A stretch of 64,000 nt of DNA from Flavobacterium lindanitolerans (GCF_002846575.1 NZ_PJND01000007.1:124001-188000); one strand, 5' to 3'; positions 25,802-35,818 are shown, numbered from the stretch's first letter. Notes: a model not told the origin generated them from the letters alone. Program-made: numbers and translations.

Positions 25802-28705
25802 CTATTGTTTCATCAATTTCAGTGTAGCTTCTTTATCTTCTGAATCTATCACTTTAACGATGTACATTCCCTGATTCAGATTTTCTACTGAATATTGGTG
25901 TTCGTTGCTAAAATCTCCTTTGAATTCTTTTACCAGCTGTCCGGTAATTGAATAGATGGAGACTTTTTTGGTATCCTTGCTGATATTGAAAATTCCTTTA
26001 GACGGATTTGGATATAAGGCTATAGCCGTTGTATTGAAGTCGTTTCTTTCCAATAACGCCTGCTTGTTTCCAAAAACCCTGAAACCGTCAACTTCAATAG
26101 GAATAGTCATGTTTGCATCTGTAACGGTGATTGGCGTACCGTCCATCAAATTATACCAGGTTCCTGTATATGGAAAACCTGCTGTAGCGTTGTAAACCGT
26201 ATTCGTAGCATTGGTCAACACAAAAACATAGCTCAATTCTGCCGTTTGTGATGTGCTAGTCCAGATATCAAGTCTTGGTCTTCCGGTTTGTGAAAAATTC
26301 CAGGCGTGAGTTCCGTTTTCAAAAACATTTTCACGTTTTTTGAATTCAATCATCTTGGCCCAATCGTCATATATTTTTTTTCTGGCTACATCTCCAAGCC
26401 AATTGTTTGCCCATTGCGGTTGTGGTTTTATATCTAACTTACAGTCACCGGAAGTAGCGTCATTGGGTGTATTGACAGTTCCGTTGTTACAGGTAAAAAT
26501 AGAACTGTTGTAACCCAAATCTCCAAAATGATAAATCATCTTTGGACCGGGAACCAATAAATGCAGCGCTCCCATAGCCGACATCCTTGCCAAAGCTTTT
26601 GGAAGATTGCCATTAGTCTGGCCAGATTCAGTAAGCGCCTTATAGATTACCCTTTCTTCGTCATGGCTTTCTGCATAACCAATAAATCGGTCTGTCGCAT
26701 CAGCAACTCCTGCTAAATTGGCACTGTTCCCTTTTAAGAAGTTTGCATAGGCATCTGTCATTTTTCTCCACTGCATGATACCTTTAGAAATTCCGTCAGC
26801 ATCACCTGTTTTTCTATAATTTGCCCATTCTACTTCTTCGTTATACGAACCGCCTGCACCTAAATGTTCAAAAATCACATAGAAATTAGGGTCTATGGCC
26901 CATTGCATATCGGCATAATATTTTAGCTTAGCAACACGATCTGCCTGATAATTATTAGTACAACTCTCCTGGGCAGAACTACTTCCTGTGTAAGGGCAAT
27001 TTTGCGTAAATCCTTTGGTTAAATCCCAACGGAAACCATCGATTTTAAAATCGTTCATCCAACGCTGTATGGTTCTTTGTACATAATAACCCGTAAGGTT
27101 ATTCGGTTCGTTGAAATGATTAAGGTCTCTCCCTACACTGTAAGAGTGCATTGCATTTTGATTGCAATACGGGTTTTCTGTAGTAACGCCATTTGCCCAA
27201 CCGTCGTTATCAGTATCTGTCATCCACATTCTTTCCAATGGCGAACGACCGTAAACGTGGTTTAATGCAATGTCAAAAATAACAGCAATACCATTTTGGT
27301 GGCACAGGTCGATAAATTCTTTCAGCTTTGCCTCTGTACCATATCTTTTGTCCAAAGCCAAATGGTATACGGTATTGTAGCCCCAGCTTTCATTGCCTTC
27401 AAATTCCATAACCGGCATAAGCTGGATTGCATTTACCTTAAGATTTTTAAAATAATCTATACGGTCAATCAGATTCTGGTAGGTTCTGTTCGCATCGAAA
27501 TCTCTTACCAGGACTTCATAAATTACAAGGTCCTTTTTGCTTGGTTTTACAAAGTTAGTTGTCGCTGCACTCCAATTGTAATTGTAAAATGCGTTGGGTC
27601 CGGTTTGAAGTACTGTAACTTCCCTTTCCTGGCCAGCCGGATAAGTTGGCAAGTTAGGATAAACACCCAATGAAGCAATTTCCGGATCGTCATACGGACT
27701 TAAAACCAATGTGGAAAACGGATCTGCTGTTTTAACCAAGGCAGGCGAATTAGCCGGAAGATTGGTCTGGTCGCAAACCCAATATTGGTAGGTATAAGCT
27801 GTTCCGGAAGTCAATCCTGACAGTTCTAACCAAAATTTTCCTGTAGCCGGGTCTTTTTTCATTGCATAGGCTCCCGTAGGCTGCCAGTTGTTAAAGCTTC
27901 CTGCTACATATACAAAATCTTTATTAGGTACATTTAACACCAATGTTGCCTTAGTTGGATCTGACGGATAGTAATTGATTCCATCACCCATTCCGGCTGG
28001 CATGGCTTCGCTAATAACACCGGGATTTATAACAACTGCAAAGTTTTTTGTAATTGTAGTTGCTCCCTGAGTCACTTCAAGCGAATAATTCTGGTTTGAA
28101 GTAATTCCTGTGTGGGTATAAGAATAGCTTGCAGTGCTGGCATTCGTGTTGATGGTTGAACCATTTGATTTTAAAACATAACTGGCATTTCCACCTGTAT
28201 TGTTTGCTGTTATCGTAAAGTTAGAACCCGAAGCAAGCATGGTGCTGCTGTTTTGAGCAGGTGCTGTCAGGTTCACCTGAAAAGTGCCAACCCTAAGCAA
28301 TATGTCCTGAGATTTTTTATCTCCATTTCCATTCTTAGCCTTAATAAGAAAACCTATTCTTCCTATTCCTGTCCTATTATAAAAAACAGTTGGAACAAAA
28401 TTTATCGAATAGGTATCATTGGCAGAATTATAGGTCAGACGGTTGGCTTCGTTAGAGTTCCCCCAATCGCCATTAGTTGGGCAGTCGGCATTGTTTTGGT
28501 CATTCAAATCGAAAGACCAAGCCCAAATATAAAGGGCATTGCCTGTAACTCCCCAGGTCGCTTCATTAATACTGCTTCCGTTGAAAGTTAGCGTAATTGA
28601 CTGGTTCTCTTCAAAAGTCGCCGGCGTTACCGAATAGGTTACGGTTTGTTGTTGCGACCAGGCATAAGAAGCAATCAATAAAAATAATAGGGTAATTTTT
28701 TTCAT
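25802..28705 (-). CDS. T9SS-secreted GH13 alpha-amylase (SusG-like role)
   Basis: 967-residue surface or secreted starch-degrading enzyme. Signal peptide 1-17; an N-terminal beta-sandwich region (about 20-230); a CBM48-like E-set domain at about 250-330 (FVYVAGSFNNWQPTGAY); and the GH13 barrel from about 390. Catalytic sites are visible: DIALNHVYG (478-486), nucleophile Asp561 in GFRWDLTKG, acid Glu613 in IFEHLG, and Asp682 in ESHDEERV. The last roughly 75 residues (YPNPSKGIFNIS through YIVKVIDSEDKEATLKLM) are a type A T9SS sorting domain. It is the last gene of the susC-D-E operon, after a terminator-like hairpin. It likely cleaves starch for SusCD uptake. Confidence 0.95.
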   Translation of the reverse strand: MKKITLLFLLIASYAWSQQQTVTYSVTPATFEENQSITLTFNGSSINEATWGVTGNALYIWAWSFDLNDQNNADCPTNGDWGNSNEANRLTYNSANDTYSINFVPTVFYNRTGIGRIGFLIKAKNGNGDKKSQDILLRVGTFQVNLTAPAQNSSTMLASGSNFTITANNTGGNASYVLKSNGSTINTNASTASYSYTHTGITSNQNYSLEVTQGATTITKNFAVVINPGVISEAMPAGMGDGINYYPSDPTKATLVLNVPNKDFVYVAGSFNNWQPTGAYAMKKDPATGKFWLELSGLTSGTAYTYQYWVCDQTNLPANSPALVKTADPFSTLVLSPYDDPEIASLGVYPNLPTYPAGQEREVTVLQTGPNAFYNYNWSAATTNFVKPSKKDLVIYEVLVRDFDANRTYQNLIDRIDYFKNLKVNAIQLMPVMEFEGNESWGYNTVYHLALDKRYGTEAKLKEFIDLCHQNGIAVIFDIALNHVYGRSPLERMWMTDTDNDGWANGVTTENPYCNQNAMHSYSVGRDLNHFNEPNNLTGYYVQRTIQRWMNDFKIDGFRWDLTKGFTQNCPYTGSSSAQESCTNNYQADRVAKLKYYADMQWAIDPNFYVIFEHLGAGGSYNEEVEWANYRKTGDADGISKGIMQWRKMTDAYANFLKGNSANLAGVADATDRFIGYAESHDEERVIYKALTESGQTNGNLPKALARMSAMGALHLLVPGPKMIYHFGDLGYNSSIFTCNNGTVNTPNDATSGDCKLDIKPQPQWANNWLGDVARKKIYDDWAKMIEFKKRENVFENGTHAWNFSQTGRPRLDIWTSTSQTAELSYVFVLTNATNTVYNATAGFPYTGTWYNLMDGTPITVTDANMTIPIEVDGFRVFGNKQALLERNDFNTTAIALYPNPSKGIFNISKDTKKVSIYSITGQLVKEFKGDFSNEHQYSVENLNQGMYIVKVIDSEDKEATLKLMKQ

Positions 28706-28721
28706 ATTGTATTATTTAAAA

Positions 28722-28747
28722 AAGGCCGCCTGAAACCAGGCAGCCCT
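28722..28747 (-). terminator. terminator-like hairpin between susE and amylase
   Basis: An imperfect 11-bp stem (around GCCGCCTG/CAGGCAGC, loop of 4 nt) followed on the minus strand by TTTTTTAAAT, between the susE stop and the amylase start. It could attenuate transcription into the amylase gene. Confidence 0.6.
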
Positions 28748-28757
28748 TTTGTCTTTT

Positions 28758-29858
28758 TTATAAGCCTCCTACTACTGCTGTTCCGTCAAAATTAACAGTC
28801 AGTTCCAGGTTTGCTGTACCGCCACCAATAGCAAAGTTTGGAGCATCCGGATTGTAAACCACTTTTGGATCACTGTTTCCTACATTGAATTTCCAGGCAT
28901 TACTAGCGATAAAATTCCCAGCGTTTGCCGCTCTGAATTTCATTTCTCCAGCAGCCAACGATGCAGAAATTGTAAATTTATTTGCTGCAAAATTATAAGT
29001 CATGGCTGTCTCATTGTCCCAACCACCTGCAGTAGCAGAACCTATAATACCCCAGTTCATCTTAACTGATTTGTATTTTAAGTTGTCAATATCAACCCAG
29101 ATGTAGTAAAGTCCGTTTCCATCATTTTCTGCCACTTTGATATCACCACTATCTCCTGCATTTTTAAGATTCCCGTCCTGAACTCCACCAATTACACCGT
29201 AGTTCCCGTTATCCCAGGTTCCTTGCTCTCCAATAAACTTAAATCCTTCGCCTGCGGCTACTTTTACATAACCTTCGAAAATTTTAGTTGTCCCATTACC
29301 AATATAACGCAGTGGCATTGCAGTTGTATTATCCCATTGGTTTAATCCGTAATAAGCCTGAGGTGCTCCTACAAGATATAGAACCGGATCAAGCGCCACA
29401 TAAGGTGTTACTGATATTGTAGCCACATTACTGTAAAGCGGTTCGAAAGTACCATTAACACTTGCCTTTACTCTTACTTCATAGTTTCCGGTAACAAAAG
29501 CCTCACCACCTGCACCCAGAACAGCTCCATTCAAAGTTTCAACAGAAACAGACAATTGGTTGGCTCCAATTACAGAACCTAAAGAACGCGGAGTTGCAAA
29601 TTCATTGCCCACAGCATCTAATTGAAGTTCATAATTGATTGCGACATTTTGGTCAAAATTAGCAGAAGTCCATACAAAGCGTTCTGCTTGATTTGCTGCG
29701 TTTTCTAAAAGAAGCGTATAGGTATTTCCTCCTTCAGGGGCTACTAAAACCGGTGCATCTTTAGCCGTTATTACCGGTCTGTCTTCAACATCGTCCGAGC
29801 TACATGAAACAGCCAGGACTGCGAATAATGCAATTAATGATTTTGCTATATTTTTCAT
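28758..29858 (-). CDS. SusE/SusF-family starch-binding lipoprotein
   Basis: 366 residues. A lipobox (AVLAVSC, Cys at 19) followed by SSDD predicts an outer-membrane lipoprotein exposed at the surface. The N-terminal SusE domain (about 30-150: PVLVAPEGGNTYTLLLENAA, FVWTSANFDQNVAINYELQL in pieces) is followed by two beta-sandwich carbohydrate-binding repeats, each with aromatic residues around a W-G-I-I-G or NAWKFNVG strand. SusE/F proteins bind starch but do not cut it. It sits 22 nt after susD. Confidence 0.9.
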   Translation of the reverse strand: MKNIAKSLIALFAVLAVSCSSDDVEDRPVITAKDAPVLVAPEGGNTYTLLLENAANQAERFVWTSANFDQNVAINYELQLDAVGNEFATPRSLGSVIGANQLSVSVETLNGAVLGAGGEAFVTGNYEVRVKASVNGTFEPLYSNVATISVTPYVALDPVLYLVGAPQAYYGLNQWDNTTAMPLRYIGNGTTKIFEGYVKVAAGEGFKFIGEQGTWDNGNYGVIGGVQDGNLKNAGDSGDIKVAENDGNGLYYIWVDIDNLKYKSVKMNWGIIGSATAGGWDNETAMTYNFAANKFTISASLAAGEMKFRAANAGNFIASNAWKFNVGNSDPKVVYNPDAPNFAIGGGTANLELTVNFDGTAVVGGL

Positions 29859-29880
29859 ATCTATATGATTTTTACTTTTA

Positions 29881-31488
29881 TTAATATCCTGTATTTTGTT
29901 GTAAAGTTGGGTTGGCAGCTTTTGCTCTGTCCGGAATCGGGAACAATTTCAAATGATCTGAAATTGGTGCTCCGTTAGCAGAGTTGCCTTTCCATTGCCA
30001 TAGGTAAGAACCGCCTGTAAATTTTCCAAAACGAATCAAATCCTGGCGTCTGTGGCATTCCCAATATAATTCTCTGGATCTTTCTGCCAGGATAAAATCC
30101 AAATTAAGATCTCCCTGAGATATAGTACCTGCATTCGCTCTGGTTCTTAAAGCGTTTACATAAGTTACTGCTTGTGAAAGTGAACCTTGACCTCTGACTG
30201 CCAATTCAGCATACATCAGATAAGCATCAGCCAAACGGAATAACGGGAAGTCTGTATCGACAAATGCTCCTGTTGGATTTGAACCGTTAGAACCATCGGA
30301 TCTTTTGTTAGTCCATTTAGTCACTGCATATCCTTGCGTTTCGTCAGCAATACTGGCAATATCCAAAGTCTGTCCTGTTGTATGGAACATCGCTCTGTTA
30401 TCTGAAGCTCCTGTTACATCGGCAAATTTGTTTACAAATTCTCTTCTTGCTCTTAGTCCTTTCCAACCACCATCAACTCCAAAGTCGCTCGCGTTCATTG
30501 AACTCAAAATAGAAGCGTGAACTAAATAATTGGTTCCTCCACTGGTTGTGTATTGACCATCAAAACGTACCGGGAAAATAAATTCATTTTGCGCACCATT
30601 CACATCGTTATCTGCCATAAACAAATATTTGTAAGGAACGTTGGCAATCTGGTAAGTTGAGTTTAAAACTGCCTGTAATGCATCAGCAGCTTCCGCATAT
30701 TTAGGCTGCCCTATGTATACCTCAGCATTCAAATACAGTTTTGACAAAAGCATTTTTGCGGCAATTTTGTCAACTCTTCCGTATTCATTCGTTCTTGACT
30801 CTTTCAAATCAGCATCAATAGCAATCAATTCATCTTTTATGTAATTGAAAACATCGATTTTCTCTCTCTGTTGTGGATAAAAGAATCCAACAGGATCATT
30901 TTCTGTAACAATAGGCACACGTCCAAACAAATCCATTGCATGGTAGAGTGACAATGCTCTCAAAAATCTGGCTTCTGCTCTGTACGATTTCATATCGTTC
31001 AGGATAGCCGGATCAACATTTCTGCTACCTACTTTATCCGGAGTCGATTGTCTCAAGAACTCATTCGCCAAACTGATTTGGTAAAAGGTTCTAGAATACA
31101 TTACATAAATGAACTCGTTATTGCTTGTCCATGTATGAGAGTTCATTGATGGCAAGTTACCATCCTGCCACGCTATTACCGACTCATCCGTTGGTAACTG
31201 TTGCAACGTATAGAATGCTCTCAAATAAGGACTGAAGTCATTTCTGATTCCTTGCAAATCTTCACCTCCATCACCTTCCCCATTTCCGGCTTTTGCCAAT
31301 CCAAGGTAAAGTTTTGCCAAAAACATTCTGTAAGCTTGAGGGTTTTCGTAGAATTTTTCAGCTGTAAAGTCATCATCATCCTGTGGCATTACATCTAAAT
31401 CGTCCGTACAGGAAACGCCTATTGCCATAATGACAAGCAATAGCAGCGCTTTCTTCCCTAGTATGTCTAACATTTTTTTCATTTTCAT
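29881..31488 (-). CDS. susD: SusD-like starch-binding lipoprotein
   Basis: Outer-membrane lipoprotein that forms the lid of the SusC transporter. Lipobox AIGVSC followed by TDDLD. The RagB/SusD signatures are present: TAEKFYENPQAYRMFLAKLYLGLA near the N-terminus split by turns, SYRAEARFLRALSLYHAMDLFGRVP in the TPR region, and C-terminal FILAERSRELYWECHRRQDLIRFGKF, which are shown here as landmarks. 535 residues is normal. It starts 6 nt after the susC stop. Other members of the locus point to maltodextrin as ligand. A second ATG two codons downstream is an equally possible start. Confidence 0.95.
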   Translation of the reverse strand: MKMKKMLDILGKKALLLLVIMAIGVSCTDDLDVMPQDDDDFTAEKFYENPQAYRMFLAKLYLGLAKAGNGEGDGGEDLQGIRNDFSPYLRAFYTLQQLPTDESVIAWQDGNLPSMNSHTWTSNNEFIYVMYSRTFYQISLANEFLRQSTPDKVGSRNVDPAILNDMKSYRAEARFLRALSLYHAMDLFGRVPIVTENDPVGFFYPQQREKIDVFNYIKDELIAIDADLKESRTNEYGRVDKIAAKMLLSKLYLNAEVYIGQPKYAEAADALQAVLNSTYQIANVPYKYLFMADNDVNGAQNEFIFPVRFDGQYTTSGGTNYLVHASILSSMNASDFGVDGGWKGLRARREFVNKFADVTGASDNRAMFHTTGQTLDIASIADETQGYAVTKWTNKRSDGSNGSNPTGAFVDTDFPLFRLADAYLMYAELAVRGQGSLSQAVTYVNALRTRANAGTISQGDLNLDFILAERSRELYWECHRRQDLIRFGKFTGGSYLWQWKGNSANGAPISDHLKLFPIPDRAKAANPTLQQNTGY

Positions 31489-31494
31489 ATTTTT

Positions 31495-34443
31495 TTAAAA
31501 ATCTATATTAAATCCTAGCATGAACATTCTTGGTCTTGGATAGATAGTCTTATCAATACCTCCATAAATTTCAGGATCTACTCCGTCATAGTCCGTAATT
31601 GTAAATACGTTCTGAACGGCTCCATAGACTCTGAATTTGGATTTCTTTGTAGCAAAAGGATTTTGGATGGTATATCCTAACGTGATGTTATCTAATTTGA
31701 ACCATGATGCATCCTGAATATAATAATCAGAGAAAAGTCTGTTGTTTCCTTCCAATTGAAAACCTGAGTTCAAATAATCGGAATTAATGTTGCTGATTAC
31801 GTCATTATAACGAACACCTGCCTGCAACACACCTTTGTTTGAAGCAACGTTATTATACATATAGTTACCTAAGCTGGCTCTCCATGCAAATGAAAGGTCA
31901 AATTGCTTATAGCTCATATTGTTCATCATACCAAAAGTGTAATCTGCATTTGGTTTCTTGTATCTGTATTGGTCGGCTGTTGAAATAACACCATCCTGGT
32001 TTCTGTCAACATATACACCTTCAACCGGTTTTCCGTTTGCATCATATACTTGTTCGTATACGTAAAAGGCATTAGGGCTGTATCCAACAGAGTTGATTTG
32101 GATTTTGTTTCCACCACCACCGTCAATATCACCTACAGGGTTATCAGACGGGATGTCTGTAATTTCCTGATTGTTGTATGTTGCATTGAATGTTGTAGTC
32201 CAGTTAAATCCTTCTCCACGGAAAATGTCATAGCTTACGCTGAATTCGACACCTTTAGAAGTAAAGTTCCCGTAGTTTCTGAATCCCTGGTTGGCCAGGT
32301 TGGCTCCGTCAGGAAAAGGAACAATCGCTAACAGATCAGATGATTTTTTCTCATATAAATCCAAAGATCCTCTTAATCTGTTGTCGAAAAAGCCATAATC
32401 AATACCAATGTTTCTGGTTTCGGTTTCTTCCCATTTCAGTCCTTTGTTATAACCTTCAGGTCTTCCTACCGGAACAAAAACGTTTCCAAATTGGTATTGT
32501 GCCTGAGTTGTTCCTGTAGTATATCTTTCGATATAAGCGAAACCGTCATTAATATCCTGTTGTCCTGTGATACCCCATCCTAATCTTAATTTAAGATCAG
32601 AAACAAATCTCACATTTTTCATGAAACCTTCTTGTGATATTTTCCATGCGAAAGCAGCTCCTGGAAAGTTACCCCATCTGTTTTCTTTAGAGAATCGGGA
32701 AGTACCGTCTCTTCTGTAGTTTAAGGTCAATAAATACTTGTCGTCAAATCCTAAATTCATTCTTCCAAAATAGGACTGCAAGTTTACTGTAGGTCTTGTA
32801 AATACGTCTGGTTGCGCATTTGGATCATAAACGTTTCCTGTTGAGAAACCTACCCATTTGAAGTTTTGGTACGAATAACCTCCTGTTACATCCAAATTGA
32901 ATTTTCCAATTTCTTTTGAATATACAAGGTAAGCATCTAACAATTTGTTTTCTTTATTTTCATTAAAATAGCTATAGGCACCATAATTCTGGTACGTTCC
33001 GCCACTGTAGCTTCCTGTTTGGAAACCGGCAGGGCTAAACGGCGCCAATGTGTTAGTCCCGTTACCGTCCTGTTTATCAAAACCAACATTCACAACCGCT
33101 CTGATGTCTTCAAAGAAATGCAGTTTATAGTCAACCTGGAAATTACCATACATTTTACGGTTGTCTGTAATGTTTCTTCTTTGATTTAGCAGCGATACCG
33201 GGTTCTGTTGTGCTCCGGTAACTACTCTGTCTCCGTCTGGCTCAAGCCATTCGAAATAACCTCCAAAATAAGAAGATGGATCATAAACCGATTGTGTAGG
33301 GTCAAAGCTTAAAGCATTACCAATAGCTCCTTCATCTGCAAAACGGTTGTCTTGCCATGAAATATTAGCATTCAGGTTAATTTTCAAATGGTCATCAAAG
33401 AATGATGGGTTTAACGCCAATGAAGTTGTAGTCCTTTTAAATTCTCCTGTTTTTAATAAACCTGGAATTTGAGTATAACCAACAGACAATCTGGCCGGCA
33501 TAACCCCAAATAAGTTTCCTCTGATAGATAGGTTATTATCTACAGACATACTGGTCTGGAAAATTTCATCCTGCCAATCTGTTTTTGCATTTCCAAGCAA
33601 TCCTATTTGTGTTGGCGAACCTACCTGGTTTACTAATGCTCTGAATTGGTCGGCAGACAATACGTCTACTTTTTTAGCCAATGTATTTACGGTAGTGACA
33701 GAATTGAAACTAACCTGCATATCGCCCTGGCTTCCTTTTTTCGTTGTAATGATGATGACACCATTCGAAGCTCTGGAACCGTAGATTGCCGTAGCAGAAG
33801 CATCTTTCAAAATAGAGAAAGACTCGATGTCATTCGGGTTTATAGAAGCCAATACGCTTGTAGAACCTCCACTTGCTTCATTATCTAAAGGAAGACCGTC
33901 AATTACAATTAACGGATCATTTTTGGCGTTCAAAGAAGAGCCTCCACGAATTCTGATTGTAGACCCTGAACCCGGCGCTCCGCTGGTTGTAATGTTCAAA
34001 CCTGCTACTCTACCATTTAACAGGTTTTCTGCAGTTGCATTTAAGCCACGGTTAAAATCTTTTTGAGAAATTACCTCTACGGCTCCGGTAGCATCCTTCT
34101 TTTTAACAGAACCATATCCTACTACAACAACCTCATCCAATTGCGAAGCATCTTCCTGTAAAATAACACTAATAGTATTTTGTGAAGAATAAGTGATAGT
34201 GGTAGGTTTATAGCCCAAAAAAGAGAACGTAATTACGTCCCCCGATTTTACTCCGGAAAGCGAAAAGTTTCCATCAAAATCGGTTGTGGCTCCATTGGTA
34301 CTGCCCTGGACAGTCACACTGACTCCCGGCAAGGGCAATCCTGAAACCTCATCTCTGACATTTCCATTTAACGTGTTCTGTGCCAGCACACTAAACGGAA
34401 GCATCAGTAATAAAAGCAACAACTTTTTGTAAATTGTTTTCAT
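31495..34443 (-). CDS. susC: SusC/RagA TonB-dependent outer-membrane transporter
   Basis: 982-residue TonB-dependent importer for starch oligosaccharides. Signal peptide (residues 1-21, ending VLAQ), a carboxypeptidase-regulatory-like domain (about 23-98: LNGNVRDEVSGLPLPGVSV), the plug start DEVVVVGYGSVKKKDATGAV, plug motif SGAPGSGSTIRIRGGSS, and a 22-strand barrel ending RPRMFMLGFNIDF. It leads the operon susC-susD-susE-amylase. Its leader contains a 19-bp element shared with the maltose-uptake operon, and a LacI-type dyad lies further upstream. Confidence 0.97.
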   Translation of the reverse strand: MKTIYKKLLLLLLMLPFSVLAQNTLNGNVRDEVSGLPLPGVSVTVQGSTNGATTDFDGNFSLSGVKSGDVITFSFLGYKPTTITYSSQNTISVILQEDASQLDEVVVVGYGSVKKKDATGAVEVISQKDFNRGLNATAENLLNGRVAGLNITTSGAPGSGSTIRIRGGSSLNAKNDPLIVIDGLPLDNEASGGSTSVLASINPNDIESFSILKDASATAIYGSRASNGVIIITTKKGSQGDMQVSFNSVTTVNTLAKKVDVLSADQFRALVNQVGSPTQIGLLGNAKTDWQDEIFQTSMSVDNNLSIRGNLFGVMPARLSVGYTQIPGLLKTGEFKRTTTSLALNPSFFDDHLKINLNANISWQDNRFADEGAIGNALSFDPTQSVYDPSSYFGGYFEWLEPDGDRVVTGAQQNPVSLLNQRRNITDNRKMYGNFQVDYKLHFFEDIRAVVNVGFDKQDGNGTNTLAPFSPAGFQTGSYSGGTYQNYGAYSYFNENKENKLLDAYLVYSKEIGKFNLDVTGGYSYQNFKWVGFSTGNVYDPNAQPDVFTRPTVNLQSYFGRMNLGFDDKYLLTLNYRRDGTSRFSKENRWGNFPGAAFAWKISQEGFMKNVRFVSDLKLRLGWGITGQQDINDGFAYIERYTTGTTQAQYQFGNVFVPVGRPEGYNKGLKWEETETRNIGIDYGFFDNRLRGSLDLYEKKSSDLLAIVPFPDGANLANQGFRNYGNFTSKGVEFSVSYDIFRGEGFNWTTTFNATYNNQEITDIPSDNPVGDIDGGGGNKIQINSVGYSPNAFYVYEQVYDANGKPVEGVYVDRNQDGVISTADQYRYKKPNADYTFGMMNNMSYKQFDLSFAWRASLGNYMYNNVASNKGVLQAGVRYNDVISNINSDYLNSGFQLEGNNRLFSDYYIQDASWFKLDNITLGYTIQNPFATKKSKFRVYGAVQNVFTITDYDGVDPEIYGGIDKTIYPRPRMFMLGFNIDF

Positions 34444-34477
34444 ACATTTTGTTTAGGTTAAAAATGAGTTTGTTTAC

Positions 34478-34496
34478 CTTATATTTTTACTTCGAA
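34478..34496. promoter_or_regulatory. 19-bp element shared by susC and maltose-operon leaders, copy 1
   Basis: CTTATATTTTTACTTCGAA (read on the plus strand) lies 35-53 nt upstream of the susC start codon. The identical 19 bases occur at 35819-35837 upstream of the maltose MFS gene. Likely a common operator or leader element. Confidence 0.7.
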
Positions 34497-34552
34497 TGTT
34501 AAATCTATGTAAATATTTTAGACAAAAAAATCGTTTTCGTAAAAGCACCAAC

Positions 34553-34566
34553 CGAAAACGTTTGCG
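34553..34566. promoter_or_regulatory. LacI-type operator candidate
   Basis: CGAAAACGTTTGCG is a near-perfect 14-bp dyad with a central CG (form CGnAAACGTTTnCG), as LacI-family proteins prefer. A related half-site, ACGAAAACGA on the minus strand, lies at 34531-34540. Both are between susC and the divergent LacI gene. Confidence 0.55.
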
Positions 34567-34669
34567 TGTTGAAAACTTTAGCAAATACTCAGATTTTTTA
34601 CCCGAAAATCGCTATTAATAAAAATTAAATTTATCTTTATTCAGAAATATTTACCTGACATTAAATACT

Positions 34670-35695
34670 ATGCGAAAAAAAGTCACGCTAAAGCAAATTG
34701 CCAAAGAATTAGACGTATCGATTTCAACTGTTTCAAAATCGTTAAGAGACAGTCCTGAAATTAGTGAAGACACCCGTCAAAAAGTTCAGGCTTTTGCCAA
34801 ATTATACAACTACAAACCCAACCTGATTGCCCTAAGTTTAAAAAATAAAAAAACCAAGACAATCGGCGTCATTATTCCTGAAATTGTACACCACTTTTTT
34901 GCCACCGTCATTAGCGGTATTGAACATGTGGCTAATGAACACGGCTATAATGTTATCGTAACGTTATCTGACGAATCTTTTGACAAGGAAGTAATCAACA
35001 TGGAAATGCTTGCCAACGGAAGTATTGACGGTTTTATCATGTCGCTTTCCAAAGAAACCCAGCACAAAAAAGATTTCCACCATATTACCGAGGTTATCAA
35101 TCAGGGAATGCCTGTGGTTATGTTTGACCGTGTGACAAACGATATTTTATGTGACAAGGTTATTATTGACGATAATCTGGCTGCCTATGAAGCGGTTCAG
35201 GATTTAATCGACAAAGGATTCAAAAAAATTGCACTCATTACTACCGTTGATTATGTAAGTGTTGGAAAGCTTCGTACAGACGGATACATCAAAGCACTTA
35301 AAACAAATAATATCCCTGTTGACCCAAAACTCATATTGAAAATAGAAGATATTGACATCTGCGAACATCAAATTGAAGAACTCATTAATAATAATGAAAT
35401 CGATGCTGTTTTTGCCGTAAACGAATTATTTGCCGTAACGGCCATTAAAGCCGCAAAGAAAATAAACCTTAAAGTTCCGGAAGATATTTCGGTTATCGGA
35501 TTCACAGATGGCATTATTTCCAAATATTCTTCACCAAGCATTACTACAGTAAGCCAGAATGGAATAAAAATGGGTGGCAAAGCGGCCAAGATGCTTATTG
35601 AAAGATTAGAATCAGAACAGGAAGAAGACGAACATTACAGAACGGAAGTTATAGAAACTCACCTCGTATTACGAGAATCTACGCCATCGTTGTAG
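34670..35695 (+). CDS. LacI-family transcriptional regulator of the starch/maltose locus
   Basis: 341 residues. The N-terminal helix-turn-helix (VTLKQIAKELDVSISTVSKSL, residues 4-24) is followed by the hinge helix and a periplasmic-binding-protein-like sensor domain (IGVIIPEIVHHFFATVISGIE onward, written in pieces; C-terminal VIGFTDGIISKYSSPSITTVSQN). It is encoded divergently from susC and just before the maltose operon, so it probably controls both. Effector is likely maltose or a maltodextrin, inferred from context. Bacteroides uses the unrelated SusR here; a LacI regulator is common in Flavobacteriia loci. Confidence 0.93.
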   Translation: MRKKVTLKQIAKELDVSISTVSKSLRDSPEISEDTRQKVQAFAKLYNYKPNLIALSLKNKKTKTIGVIIPEIVHHFFATVISGIEHVANEHGYNVIVTLSDESFDKEVINMEMLANGSIDGFIMSLSKETQHKKDFHHITEVINQGMPVVMFDRVTNDILCDKVIIDDNLAAYEAVQDLIDKGFKKIALITTVDYVSVGKLRTDGYIKALKTNNIPVDPKLILKIEDIDICEHQIEELINNNEIDAVFAVNELFAVTAIKAAKKINLKVPEDISVIGFTDGIISKYSSPSITTVSQNGIKMGGKAAKMLIERLESEQEEDEHYRTEVIETHLVLRESTPSL

Positions 35696-35795
35696 TTGCA
35701 CTCAAAACACTGAATATCACATAAATAAAAATATATTTTTCCTCTTTTGCCGATTGTTAAATATTCCATTTTTAATTTCGGGTATAAAAAAATTA

Positions 35796-35803
35796 TATAT
35801 TTG
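35796..35803 (+). promoter_or_regulatory. -7 element of the maltose-uptake operon
   Basis: TATATTTG fits TAnnTTTG. Transcription would begin about 35809-35812, which places the shared 19-bp element (35819-35837) directly downstream of the start, a usual operator position. The -33 is weak. Confidence 0.55.
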
Positions 35804-35818
35804 TAACGATTATCAATG

